DNA of 64,000 nucleotides from Basidiobolus meristosporus CBS 931.73 (Eukaryota > Basidiobolomycota > Basidiobolomycetes > Basidiobolales > Basidiobolaceae): the NCBI GenBank assembly GCA_002104905.1, contig MCFE01000253.1, positions 49,596 to 113,595 of the forward strand, in the 5' to 3' direction. This document shows positions 1-9,419 of the stretch, piece by piece. The notes beneath the pieces were generated by a model. The model had not been told where the DNA came from. It searched no databases and saw nothing but the letters and a program-made list of their open reading frames with translations. Every line of letters begins with the position of its first letter. Position 1 is the stretch's first letter. The position numbers and the translations under genes were made by a program.

Positions 1-785
1 TTTGGTGAGTTCTTGTAGTTTTGCTCTCAAGTGCACTCATTGATCTGACACATGTTGACTTAATGTGGGGTGCTCATGTAAGGGGTGTTGGTGTAGATTG
101 GACTGATGTGTGCCTGTATGCCAACATTGCAGGGGATGGTGAGGAATCCAGCAAGGCATGCTGGCATGATCTTGATGCAGTTGCTTGTGGTCTGAATACT
201 TCCTCTTGAAGTTAACCTTCTGTTTCCTCAAGGTACTCACTTACCCTCAGTCTGATGCTATGAAACTGTTGTCTCAATGAGTCCTGTATGTATTGCTCTT
301 GGAAGCCACATAGCTCTACTAATGTATCATATAGTATATTAGTCACTTGGGGCAAAAACTCACTCAAAATCTCTTTGGTCCCAAAGTCAAGGCAAAAATG
401 GTATGGTGGTGTAGAGGTACTCATGGGAGAAGCTACACAACTCAAGGTGTGTGAGGTGTCTGATGGGTGCAATAACCTCTGGGTCTAAACTGCTGGTGTC
501 TTTGTCAATATGTCACTATGGTAAAAGCTCCTGCTTCTCTAGCTTCTTAGGTGCTCCATGTGTCTCCAAAGGCCTCTGTGTGTCTTGTGCACTACCCTGA
601 AAAGCTCCTTGATGGCAATTCTGAGATGTAACTGTTGAAGGCAGGTGCAGTGATCAAGCACTAATCAATAAGGGAGAAGTGTTAATGGTAGAATGGATAA
701 TATATTGCTGAGGGATTGACTTGCCTTAAATACTTTTTCTGATTGCAAAGAGATTACTAATGACAAGGTTTTAGAAGATTCCAGG
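1..785. other. Unassigned repeat-like DNA
   Basis: I recognise no gene here. A minus-strand open stretch at about 212-472 could encode about 86 residues but matches no family I know. The base composition (AT-rich, few CpG) resembles the transposon DNA that follows, so this is probably degraded mobile-element sequence. Confidence 0.3.
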
Positions 786-1169
786 TATCAGTGGAACTCA
801 AGAAAGCAACCAACCATAGCACTTTCTACCACAGAGGCAGAGTATATGATGGCCTGTGAAGCTACAAAAGAAGCAATGTGGTTAAGAAAGCTGTTTACAG
901 ATTTAGGCCCATGTCAAAAAACACCTATTACTTTATTTCAAGATAATCAATGATGTATACAATTAGGTAGAAATCCAACTTTTCATGCTAGAACTAAGCA
1001 CATAAAAATTAGACATCATTTCATATGTGAAGCTATAGAGAATAACTTAGTTAGCTTAGCTTACTGTCCTTCAGATGAAATGATTGCAGACATATTTACC
1101 AAACCATTAGCAAGAGACAAGTTTGAATATCTTAGGTCAAAATTAGGGCTAGTTGATGTGAGCACTTAA
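786..1169 (+). pseudogene. Ty1/copia RNase H fragment (relic A)
   Basis: Translation gives the C-terminal end of a copia polyprotein: the STTEAEY motif of RNase H, then [13 protein letters not shown], then TKPLARDKFEYLRSKLG before a stop at 1167-1169. A TGA at 951-953 breaks the frame where relatives have a glycine codon. Everything upstream (gag, protease, integrase, reverse transcriptase) is missing. A purine-rich tract and then an LTR follow directly, so this is the 3' end of a decayed element. It closely resembles the copy at 52.7-53.1 kb on the other strand. Confidence 0.9.
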
Positions 1170-1180
1170 GTGAGTGGGAG

Positions 1181-1528
1181 TGTTGTAAAATTTGTAATTC
1201 TACCTAAATACTCACTTAACTTAGTCACTTAGATCATTACCTTCAAATATTAGAGAAAACTGACCAAGTTCCTTGTTGGGATTTAATTAGAATATTTTCA
1301 CCAAAATATCAGGTACCCAGAACATTAAAATTCTCAAAGTTGCCCAAACAGTCCCAGACTTTGCACACATGTTTTTGGGATCTTCCTTGACCTATTCTAC
1401 ATGTTTGTAATGCCAAGACCACGTAACAGTATAAATACTGCTTTTACATTCAATAAATCATTAAGTGAAAACCACATAATCTACTTGTTCTCCCAATCAC
1501 TTTCAATATCTCCAAGACCCTTACAACA
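1181..1528 (+). repeat. copia 3' LTR (relic A)
   Basis: A 348-bp sequence with TGTTGT...ACAACA inverted ends, placed 11 bases after the stop of the RNase H fragment. The same LTR occurs on the minus strand at 2558-2908 and 52355-52704, and as a very diverged copy at 3395-3740. The CpG content is very low. Confidence 0.85.
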
Positions 1529-1604
1529 ATAAATCATTGAGTGAAAACCACATAATCTACTTGTCCTCCAAATCACTTCCAATATCTCCAAGACTCTTAC
1601 AGCA
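1529..1604 (+). repeat. copia LTR 3'-end fragment
   Basis: About 75 bases repeat the terminal part of the preceding LTR, ending TTACAGCA. Its position flush against the full LTR suggests that element A inserted into an older LTR of the same family, or that a local duplication occurred. Confidence 0.7.
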
Positions 1605-2268
1605 GCTCTTGTCTTTAAAGGGTCTTGAGTATCTCCTTTGCTGGCTTTCATTGCCAATTAAAGAATTTACTTCTTCCTTCTTATTGGGGCTTGATGTTCT
1701 TAATTACTTATCCATGAGCCTTTCATATTTAAGATTTAAGGTCAAATCTTCAGCTCAGGACTCTAGGGCTGCTACAAGGCCTTGAAGCTTGTCTGTCAGG
1801 CTATTCAGGATGGCAACTATCACATCCTCATCAGTAGTTGGTATATCCACAGATTCCATCTTATCCACCAGCAGGGTACTTCTGTTAATTGCGGTTTTAT
1901 TTCTACTCCTGACAGCATTGTTGTAGGAGGGGATTTTTGTCTAGGATGCATTTTCTTAGCATCTGAACATGACTAGTAGGTGTCTTCTAATGCCTTTCAG
2001 GCATTCTTTGCCATTTTTGCTCTTGATCCTTGAATTAGTAACTTGTCTTTGACATTAAGGCAAATGCAGTTAAAGGCACTTTGTTCTTTCTTCTGGCACT
2101 TTAAAGCTTCCTCTCCCATGTCTTTAGGAGGGCATTCTTCTCCCATGACAATATCCCAAAGGCCTCTTTGTTGTAGCAGCATCTTTATTTTCACCTTCCA
2201 CACTTGGTAGCTGGATCCATCCAACTTTTCAGCATAGGGAAGAATTCAGTAATAGCAGTAGTAGACAT
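1605..2268 (-). pseudogene. copia gag fragment, first copy
   Basis: On the minus strand an ATG at 2268 begins a copia Gag. The readable parts include GSSYQVWKVKIKMLLQQRGL (about 2215-2156), typical of the DUF4219/UBN2 Gag start, and further on VIVAILNSLTDKLQGLVAAL. Frameshifts near 2225 and in-frame stops near 1762 and 1709 make it non-functional. It ends abruptly where the LTR fragment at 1604 begins. Confidence 0.75.
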
Positions 2269-2286
2269 TGCAGTGAGTGACAGCTA

Positions 2287-2450
2287 GGGGCTCATAACCA
2301 GCTGTAAGAGTCTTGGAGATATTGGAAGTGATAGGGAGAACAAGTAGAGTATGTGGTTTTCACTTAATGCTTTATTGAATGTAAAAGTAGCATTAATACT
2401 TTTGCATCTTGTTGGCAAATCAAACACATGAAGAGTGCTTCAAAAGGTCA
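2287..2450 (-). repeat. copia half-LTR with primer-binding site
   Basis: The 3' half of the LTR (about 2300-2450, minus strand), followed by a primer-binding site (GGGGCTCATAACC on the plus strand, 2287-2299). It stops abruptly at 2450, where a second copy of the gag start begins, giving a partial tandem duplication of LTR-leader-gag. Confidence 0.7.
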
Positions 2451-2526
2451 CCTTCCACACTTGGTAGTTAGATCCATCCAGCTTTTCAGCAGAGGGAAAA
2501 ACTCCAGTAATAGCAGTAGTACACAT
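2451..2526 (-). pseudogene. copia gag 5' end, second copy
   Basis: Starts at the ATG at 2526 and encodes the first 25 or so Gag residues, including the AEKLDGSNYQVWKV motif, then runs into the half-LTR at 2450. In this copy the frame across AEKLDG is intact, which shows that the first copy is frameshifted there. Confidence 0.7.
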
Positions 2527-2544
2527 TGCAGAGAGTGACAGCTT

Positions 2545-2557
2545 GGGGCTCATAACC
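2545..2557 (-). other. Primer-binding site matching tRNAi-Met anticodon arm
   Basis: The plus strand reads GGGGCTCATAACC directly against the LTR end at 2558. GGGCUCAUAACC is the anticodon stem-loop of eukaryotic initiator tRNA-Met. A site complementary to the anticodon arm rather than the tRNA 3' end is the hallmark of half-tRNA priming, as in Drosophila copia and yeast Ty5. A second copy is at 2287-2299. Confidence 0.7.
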
Positions 2558-2908
2558 TGTTGTAAGAATCTTGGAGATATTGGAAGTGATTGGGAGAACA
2601 AGTAGATAATGTGGTTTTTACTTGATGATTTATCAAATGCCAAAAAAGTAGTATTTATACTTTTGCATCTTGTTGGCAAATCACTCACATGAAGAGTACT
2701 TCAAAAGGTCACAAGAACATGTGTGCTAAGTTTGGGGCTGTTTGGACAACCTATCGAAATCTCATGCTCTAGGTGTCTGATACTTTGGTGAAGATACTCA
2801 AAGCAAGTCCCAACAAGGAATCTGGCCAGAATTCTGAAAGATCTGTAAGCAACAATGTGAGTGACCAGGTTGGATGGGTATTCAGGTGTAATCACCAAAT
2901 TTGCAGCA
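2558..2908 (-). repeat. copia 5' LTR
   Basis: Full-length LTR on the minus strand, with TGTTGTAAG at 2558 and the degenerate other end TTGCAGCA at 2901-2908. It lies directly upstream (minus sense) of the primer-binding site and the gag start. Confidence 0.8.
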
Positions 2909-3394
2909 AGGCTAACTGACACTCACACCAAACCTGGAAATAAGCAAGTCACCACTTCCACCAAGAGTTAAAACTAAAAGTCTGAATGAAAAACATCAGT
3001 CAAATGGCCGGAAAATACCATCAGAATACCAGCAGAATATCCAGTTGGTTCCAAGGATGGGATTTTTCATGGGACTTCTTTCCAATAGTATTAGCATGAC
3101 CACCTTTATACCTTGAAGCCACAGGATCTCAGCTGTTTAATGCTCAGCTGTTGGGATCCTTGGAGTGGAAATCTCCACTAAGCGTGCAGGTGATCAAGCT
3201 GAAGTGATTCCAAGAGTTGACCCCCCATCAACCTCCAGGCCCAGGCAAGACCGGTGGCAGATCTTGCTATATAGCTTCATAGAGTGGGCCACCTGGATCC
3301 TTGCATACGGGATTGATTCAATTCTGGTCAAGTCATTAGCCAGCATGGGGGAGCATGTATTTTCGATGGGTTGGGGTGGATTTGGCCGCCAGAG
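2909..3394. other. Intergenic, no gene seen
   Basis: A transition from AT-rich transposon DNA to more GC-rich sequence. The open stretch at 3165-3425 (plus) has no recognisable domain and runs across the old LTR. Confidence 0.4.
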
Positions 3395-3740
3395 ATTTAG
3401 AGATGTTGGATGTGATTTGGAGTAGAAGCAGACGAAGTGACTTTCCCTCGATGATTGATTGAACGCCGTAGTGGGGCTTATACTTTCCCATGGCCTTGGC
3501 AACAAACAGCGTGGAACATCCGCAGGAAGGTCCCGAGAGCATGTAGGCAAAGTTTGGGAGGGGGGGGCCCTTGGCCAACTATGGGGTTTTTTCATGTCTA
3601 GGGTGCCTGATATTTCGGCGAGACGTTCCAAGTAAACCCCGACGTGGGATTTGGGCAAGATACTCCAAGATTTGTGGACCATGATGCAAGCGACGAAGTC
3701 AGCGGAATATTTGGGTTCAAGTACGCGATTCACCACCAAT
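3395..3740 (-). repeat. Ancient GC-rich copia LTR
   Basis: The order of blocks matches the copia LTR throughout: a start-like GATTTGGAGTAGAAGCAG block, then GATGATTGATTGAA, GGCCTTGGCAACAAACA, GGAAGGTCCCGAGAGCATG, CAAAGTTTGGGAG and the GTGCCTGATATTTCGGCG block. Many positions differ and the copy keeps numerous CpG sites that the other LTRs have lost to TG/CA. It is probably an old insertion outside the CpG-decaying compartment. Confidence 0.7.
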
Positions 3741-5174
3741 ATGACCGGTATGGCGCCAGGTGGTGATGCGGAAACCGGTCACTTTGTGTCACTTCCGGAT
3801 GGTTGCTATGGTCTTCCGAAGATTTGCCAAGTGGGCATCTGCTGAGGGATCCCAGGAGTTTGGTTGGTGGGAACAGGCCCCATCTCTCCATCACCTGCCC
3901 TTGGTTTCCGGAGGCCCGTTCCAAGGCGGGCAAGATCACTTGTCGGGTAGGCAGTACGTATCGAGTAGATCCAGCCGACCGTTCTACTTCGAACAAGTGC
4001 CGGGGCAATGAGCACAGCCACGGTGGTATCCCTGGGGGGGGCGAGTGGATTTGAATCCAGAGGGACTGGGGGTGATATCTCTTATTCGAAGGGCCATTAT
4101 CTGGTGAATACCCCCCCCCGCACACACACACACATTTTAGCATAGCACACTTAGCAATCACGTTTCAAATGCTGGCTCCACTCACCCCGGCACGAATCTC
4201 GACGGGAAGTTCAAAGGGTTAGTTCAGGCCACGCCAGATCCCAGCTTGATTCGACCCCGAGCACGTCGGCACGCCAACCACGTTCGGTCTGGCAGGGCGG
4301 GCGTGGTAATCACCAAGAGTGTGGGCGGGGTGACCGGGATCCAGGAACGACCGGGTGATTCCGAGGGAAGGGAGAGGGGATGGTTACTCGAAATGTACCC
4401 GTACCCGTGCCCGTGCCCGTACCCCTGGTAGCACCAATCTGTTCCGACGGGTGAACGAGTCTCCAGGGAGAGAAGGTGTACGAGTGATCGGACGCCAGGC
4501 CAATGGGTTTTCATCCGACCGACGCCGCCCAACAGGGACGATCTGGATTCCCTTGTTTGGCGGTCACCTAGCTGTGAATGGTAATGGGAGCAAGCGGACC
4601 ATCCGAACTTCTTGACCTGGAGACCCTCGGGCGGGCCTCACGCTTATTGGCGTAGGCCGCAGTGCTTCGGGGGGAACCGTAACTTGGGGGATTGGGTGTG
4701 GTCCAGGGTGGGTAGTGAGGCATGCAACGGGGCACCAGGCGCCTTGATCTAGCGGGATCAAAGGTCGCCCACCACCCTTTCTACGGTAACCGATCGCCCA
4801 TCCTCGTTGAAGCGAGGTGTGAACGCTTTGGCGAGGAGGAAATGAGGATATAGAGGTTTGGATACGAGTCGAGTGGTGAGGCGTAACATGGATGGATTGA
4901 CAGGTCAGATCTCCCTGCACCGCCCGCGCTATCCAGACCACGGGATGTAAATAGCAGATGGCGAGGGGAAATTCCCCGAATATATTAGTGTAGATAAGGT
5001 TCGTCGCGGACCAATCCGAGGGGAGATCGGGCCATGTTCATTTTACCCTTTCGGGAACGGGATGGGTGGATGGAAGGATTGGATGGCTGGGGTTGGTTGT
5101 ACGCATGGTTTATTAAATTTACAATTACATCGACCAGGAGGGGAAATTATTTACAACGCGACAGGCGGACCGGC
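3741..5174. other. GC-rich intergenic region
   Basis: No convincing gene. It holds a C9 run followed by a short CA microsatellite (about 4111-4134) and an imperfect CCCGTA/CCCGTG hexamer repeat (about 4396-4428). Open frames here are short and mutually overlapping, as expected by chance at this GC content. Confidence 0.4.
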
Positions 5175-5999
5175 TCAGAAGTGGGGGCCGAAGTTGGGCC
5201 TGTTGAGATCATGTGCACCGTTGGGCTCCTGGAGGGTTCGCAGTGGTGGCAGTTTGTAGAGATACTCCTCACGTGGGCTGATCTCGCCAAGCGGGGATGG
5301 TGTTGATGTTGGTGAGGGGGATGGCAGTGGTAATGGCAGTGATAGTGGCAATGGTAGACTGAACGGATTCCCGTAGGGTGATACTGGGGTCAATGACCGG
5401 TTTCTGGGCGGCAAGGGTTGAACCTTGAATGCCTCCAAGGAAGGGAGAGTGACGATACCACTGGGGCATGAGTTGGATCTAGGGTGGAAATGATTAGCAG
5501 CGATGGCAGCAGAAGAGCCGGTCTCTGGTGGGGTCGCCGGAGGGGAGTCAAGGGCAAGGGAGCACTGAGGGGTGTCGGGGAATGAGGTTGGCTCGTAATG
5601 CCACAAAATCTGGGATGGTTTGGGCGCCTTGTAGTTTAGCTTCAGCACAGTGTAATCCCGCTTCCTCTTCTTATCCCTGCCCTCGTCCTCGCTCTGAGGA
5701 TCCCGGGGGACGATGAGGGGCTCCAGCTTCTTCTTCTTGAGCGACTGGCGCCTGTTCTGGAACCAGATCTGAACGGTTCTTGGGTTCATCTCCAACTCTT
5801 GGGCCAGCTGCTCTTTGGCGGCGGTGTTGGGTCGGTTGTTGGTTTGGAAGTACTCTTCCAGGGCGGCGAGTTGCTCTTTGTTGGTTCGACGACGAGGCTT
5901 ACGCTTGGGCTTCGCCGGCTTGGCCAAGGTGAACTCCTCGGCCCTTGTGTTGACCCAGGAGCTGATGGTGGTTGCGGTTGTGGTGTGTAGAGTAGTCAT
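5175..5999 (-). CDS. Homeodomain transcription factor
   Basis: An intronless gene of 274 codons starting at the ATG at 5999. A homeodomain lies at about residues 30-95: a basic KRKPRRRT arm, helix 1 QLAALEEYFQ, helix 2 AAKEQLAQELEM and recognition helix TVQIWFQNRRQSLKKKK. WFQNRR is the invariant DNA-contacting core, so the protein should be a nuclear DNA-binding regulator. The rest is low complexity: a Ser/Pro-rich middle, a Leu-Pro repeat near residue 220 and a conserved-looking acidic C-terminus. The TGA stop is at 5177-5175. A strong TATA box lies about 40 bp upstream, implying a very short leader. I cannot assign it to a named fungal homeobox family such as Yox1, Pah1 or mating type. The next gene upstream is the Polo kinase, in the same orientation. 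Confidence 0.9.
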   Translation of the reverse strand: MTTLHTTTATTISSWVNTRAEEFTLAKPAKPKRKPRRRTNKEQLAALEEYFQTNNRPNTAAKEQLAQELEMNPRTVQIWFQNRRQSLKKKKLEPLIVPRDPQSEDEGRDKKRKRDYTVLKLNYKAPKPSQILWHYEPTSFPDTPQCSLALDSPPATPPETGSSAAIAANHFHPRSNSCPSGIVTLPSLEAFKVQPLPPRNRSLTPVSPYGNPFSLPLPLSLPLPLPSPSPTSTPSPLGEISPREEYLYKLPPLRTLQEPNGAHDLNRPNFGPHF

Positions 6000-6038
6000 G
6001 GCAGGAGGAAGTTGCTCAGCCAACCGGACGCCGCCCAG

Positions 6039-6046
6039 TATTTATA
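6039..6046 (-). promoter_or_regulatory. TATA box of the homeodomain gene
   Basis: TATAAATA on the minus strand, 40 bases before the ATG at 5999, in a GC-rich surround. Confidence 0.65.
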
Positions 6047-6509
6047 GGCGTTCTCCAAACGTAAATCGAACTAAGGTGTGGGACGGAAAAGGGAATATAA
6101 CATAATGGGCCGTCGCGTAGAAAACGGCAATATGACCAAGAATCCAGGTCGACTGGAGGACGAACTACAGCTTATCGGGTGGATTGGCATAGAAGGGATT
6201 TGGATAGATGCTACGACAGATTTGGTAGTGTTGTTTACGGATTGGGAAGGTCGGGACACTAATATGGCAGGAATGTTGTCTGATTCGGGGGCAATCTAAC
6301 AAACCAGTATCCTTAGCAAGTAGCGGTGCAAATCACAGCTACCTGGGCTTGCTTAATCACTTGCCAAATGCTAAACCTAAAATTCAGACCAAAACGGGAA
6401 GGTTTATTTCATAGAGCGCTCTAGGGTGGCAGGGTTAGGATGGTTGGGGATGGTTGGGGATGGGATATATGAGATAGTTCTAATATACAGGTGTTTACAA
6501 ATAAGGTGG
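6047..6509. other. Intergenic between homeodomain and Polo genes
   Basis: The 3' flank of the Polo kinase and the upstream region of the homeodomain gene. No further gene or RNA is apparent. The long plus-strand open frame from 6426 onward is antisense to the kinase. Confidence 0.5.
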
Positions 6510-8919
6510 TCAGGCATTACTGAGATTGATCGACTGAAGAAGTTCCATAATATGCATTATTTTGGGAATCATATGTCTGTAGCGTTTGGTCACTATATCC
6601 TCAATAAAGTATTCCGAGGTCTTCCCCTCAGGATCGATAGAGACCAGGGTCCGGCCATATTCTCTAACAAGGATCTTCTGGTGGTCATAGAAGTTGAACT
6701 GGACCGTATGGTTCGAGAGCAACAGCATCCTGGCGTGCTGGCTGTTGATCAGATCCCCGATCACGTGCAGCTTCCGGGTGTCAAACCTGATTTGCTCTAC
6801 GGTCTCGCTGTTGCTGCGCAGATGGGTCTTCATGAAGCGGTAGCTCTCGACTATCCTCTTGAACTTGATCTTGAGCTCGGTGGTAGGGATCTTCTCGGGG
6901 GAGAACTCGGTGACTTCCCCGGAGTTGTGATCCCGGTACTGGCAGGATCGTCGATCCGAAGAGAGGGTGATGCTGGTGTTGTCGAGGAAGTTGAGGCCGA
7001 TGGCTTTGTCCCCGAATTGGTAGGCGAGCCCCACCTCGGGAAATCGGATGAATTTGCGCACGAAGACTGCGTCACTCGTGATGGGATTCTGGACGGGGGC
7101 TTCGTTAGCGATGTTGTCGATGCGACGAAGCTCGTAGTCGATCAAGGTGTTGCGGAGGTTCATAATGATCGGCTCTACAAAGGCTATCGATTGAATGTGA
7201 GTACGGACCGACAATGAATTGAGCCTGGTCAATGCAAGCTTACCTGGTCTATTGGTCGCGTATGTAACGTACGCGCTGGGCGATTCGCTTACCACGGGTG
7301 CAACTGGCGCTGCCAATTGGGGTGCTTGCTTCTCTGAAGGGTCGGATGGTTTGGCGGTACGTGAGCGACGAACTCGCTCATTGTTGAAGATGTCTCGAGT
7401 TGATTTGGGTCTCAGCTGGAATGGCTCCCTAGCTTTATTGACTGCCTCTGGCTTCGGTGCTGCGGGCTTGCTTGGCTCAGCACGCTTGGCTTGAGCGGTG
7501 GCATGGCCGGGTTCGGCATCGTCCGATGAATTGGAATCATCCATGCCAAGCGCTTTCATTTGAGCTACCAGGGGGTTGACCTTTGTGCGACGATTCAAAT
7601 CCTCGCTCTGATACTCTTCTTGTAATTCTTCTTGGATCTTCGATCTCATCTTCTTCCGCTCTTCTTCGCGGGTAGGTGGCAGGTTTTGGGTAGCGGATGT
7701 TTCCAAGAAGAAGGGTAGCTGCAAGAGCTCCCTGAAGGTCAGTCGGGACTCGGGATTTCTGTTGAGACAGGCGCGGATCACCTCTTCTAGTTCTGGACTG
7801 CATGTAGCAGGGATTTGAAGCGGAGCAGAGGTGATGTTGCGTTCGACCTCCTTCAAACTAGATCCTTTCCAGGGGGCACGGGAGAACGCCATGATATAGA
7901 CCATTACTCCGAAGGACCATACATCAGCTTTGGTTCCGTGGCCAATCCTAGTGACAATCTCCGGCGCCACGTAGTTCGGGGTTCCGCATTTCGTCAGCCG
8001 ACGCTCATTATCTTCACGAAGTTGTGCACAGAGGCCAAAAGTCGGCGATTCTGGGTGTCCAGTCTTGATCCAGGAGAACGTTGGCCAGCTTCAGATCTCG
8101 GTGAATCACTTTCATCTTTTCGTGAAGATAGTTTAGCCCACTGGCGACCTCGCTCATTACCTTGCGGATCTTCCTTTCGGATATCGATCCCAGGCGATCG
8201 GTCCAATCCTTAAGTGAGCCCCGGGGACAGAGTCCAATAAAGAGGTACAGGAACTCGGTATCTTCGTGTTGGTGGATGAATTCGACGATGTTGGGATGGG
8301 AAGACTTTCGGGTGATAAGCATCTCATACTTGAGCCTTTCCAACACTTCTTGTCTTCGTATCGCACACTTGGCCATCACTTTGACGGCGCACTCTTTACC
8401 GGTGTTACGGTTGTACGCCTTGAACACTCTGCCGAATCCTCCCTTACCTAGGATCTCTCGGAGCTCCCACGTACCAGCACTGGTTTCAATGACGGAGGGT
8501 GGCTCTGGTAGGTCATCTTGTCGACTTGATTTGGCCGGCTCTTGCTGTTTTGGTTGCTGTGGGACATGCTGTTCTAGAAAGCGACGATAATCGTCTGCGC
8601 GGTGCTGGCGTGGATCAGGTACGGGTTGTGTGCGGGTCTTCGTGGCGGATTTGGGATACCTGTTTGGATCAGAGGAAGGAGTGGTGGATGGGTTGCCAGT
8701 CGGATTGGCAACGGTTCTCTTTTGCGAGTAAGGAGAGGGAATGGCTTGAAGCTCATTAGTGTTGCGGGAAGCGAGCTGCTTCGTGGGCTCCACGCTGCAC
8801 AGTGGAGTTGCAGTGGAAGTAGGACGTTTGTTCATCGTCCGCGGTCTCAATTGTCTAGCAGTTGGTTCAGGAACACGATTAACTGCGGGATATGCAAGCG
8901 TAGCTACTGGTTGCGACAT
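6510..8919 (-). CDS. PLK: Polo-like kinase (frameshift in the DFG motif)
   Basis: Polo-like Ser/Thr kinase, a regulator of mitotic entry, spindle and cytokinesis. ATG at 8919, stop at 6510. A 140-residue disordered N-terminus precedes the kinase domain: glycine loop GKGGFGRVFKAY, catalytic lysine CAVKVMAK, HRDLKLANVLL, activation-loop TKCGTPNYVAPE. The C-terminal third is a polo-box domain, with box 1 around FVRKFIRFPEVGLAYQFGD and box 2 around MLLLSNHTVQFNFYDHQK; this pair of boxes defines the family and docks phosphopeptides. A 60-nt intron (7184-7243, GTAAGC...GATAG) lies before box 1. The frame breaks at about 8036: the DNA reads GACTTTTGGC, where GACTTTGGC would give Asp-Phe-Gly, so one extra T disrupts the DFG motif. 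Both sides are perfectly conserved, so a homopolymer error is the simplest explanation. If real, the kinase is dead. Confidence 0.92.
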
Positions 8920-9419
8920 AAATAGAAGAATCAACCGAAGGGTTCAGTAACGACAAGTGAGAAGGACAAAGGTTTGCTTATTTACACGGAAAGGGGCGTG
9001 AGGAAGTACAATATCTGAGAAGCAAGCTGGGAAGAAAGAGAGGTTAAACTACGGCAGCCGCGTGCATCAATGAGTAAAACACAGGGATTGAGAAGTTTGA
9101 GCTCCACGAATCGGTAGCAATATTATTATAACAATTCTCGATCCAGACAACAATCAAGTTTGTTTTGAAGAGAAATGCTGGGGATGGGGTGGGCTTATTT
9201 CATCAAAACAAACCACCCTACATGATTGGTGGAGTACCATTCTCTTGCAAGGGCGGCCCATGAGTCATCTGTCCAATGGGCGGTGTAGACGGAGAGAAAT
9301 TATCATGAGAGTTGGTGGCCATGAAGATGAAAACAAATAAATGACGGATATGGTGTGCAACTTTTAATTGTGTGCATACAGAACTGTGATTGATTTATGG
9401 AACTTGATTGGAATTTGGT
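8920..9419. other. Intergenic, Polo promoter and CYM1 3' flank
   Basis: No gene recognised. It contains the upstream region of the Polo kinase and the 3' end region of the protease gene. Short open frames only. Confidence 0.5.

Noticed and set aside
4030-4130. tRNA-like B box (GGATTCAAATCC on the minus strand, about 4047-4058)
   Set aside because: No acceptor, D-arm or anticodon arm folds around it and the surround is low complexity; I could not build a cloverleaf.
6426-7217. 263-codon plus-strand open frame
   Set aside because: It lies entirely antisense to the polo-box coding region and has no family resemblance; it is a by-product of GC-rich codons on the other strand.
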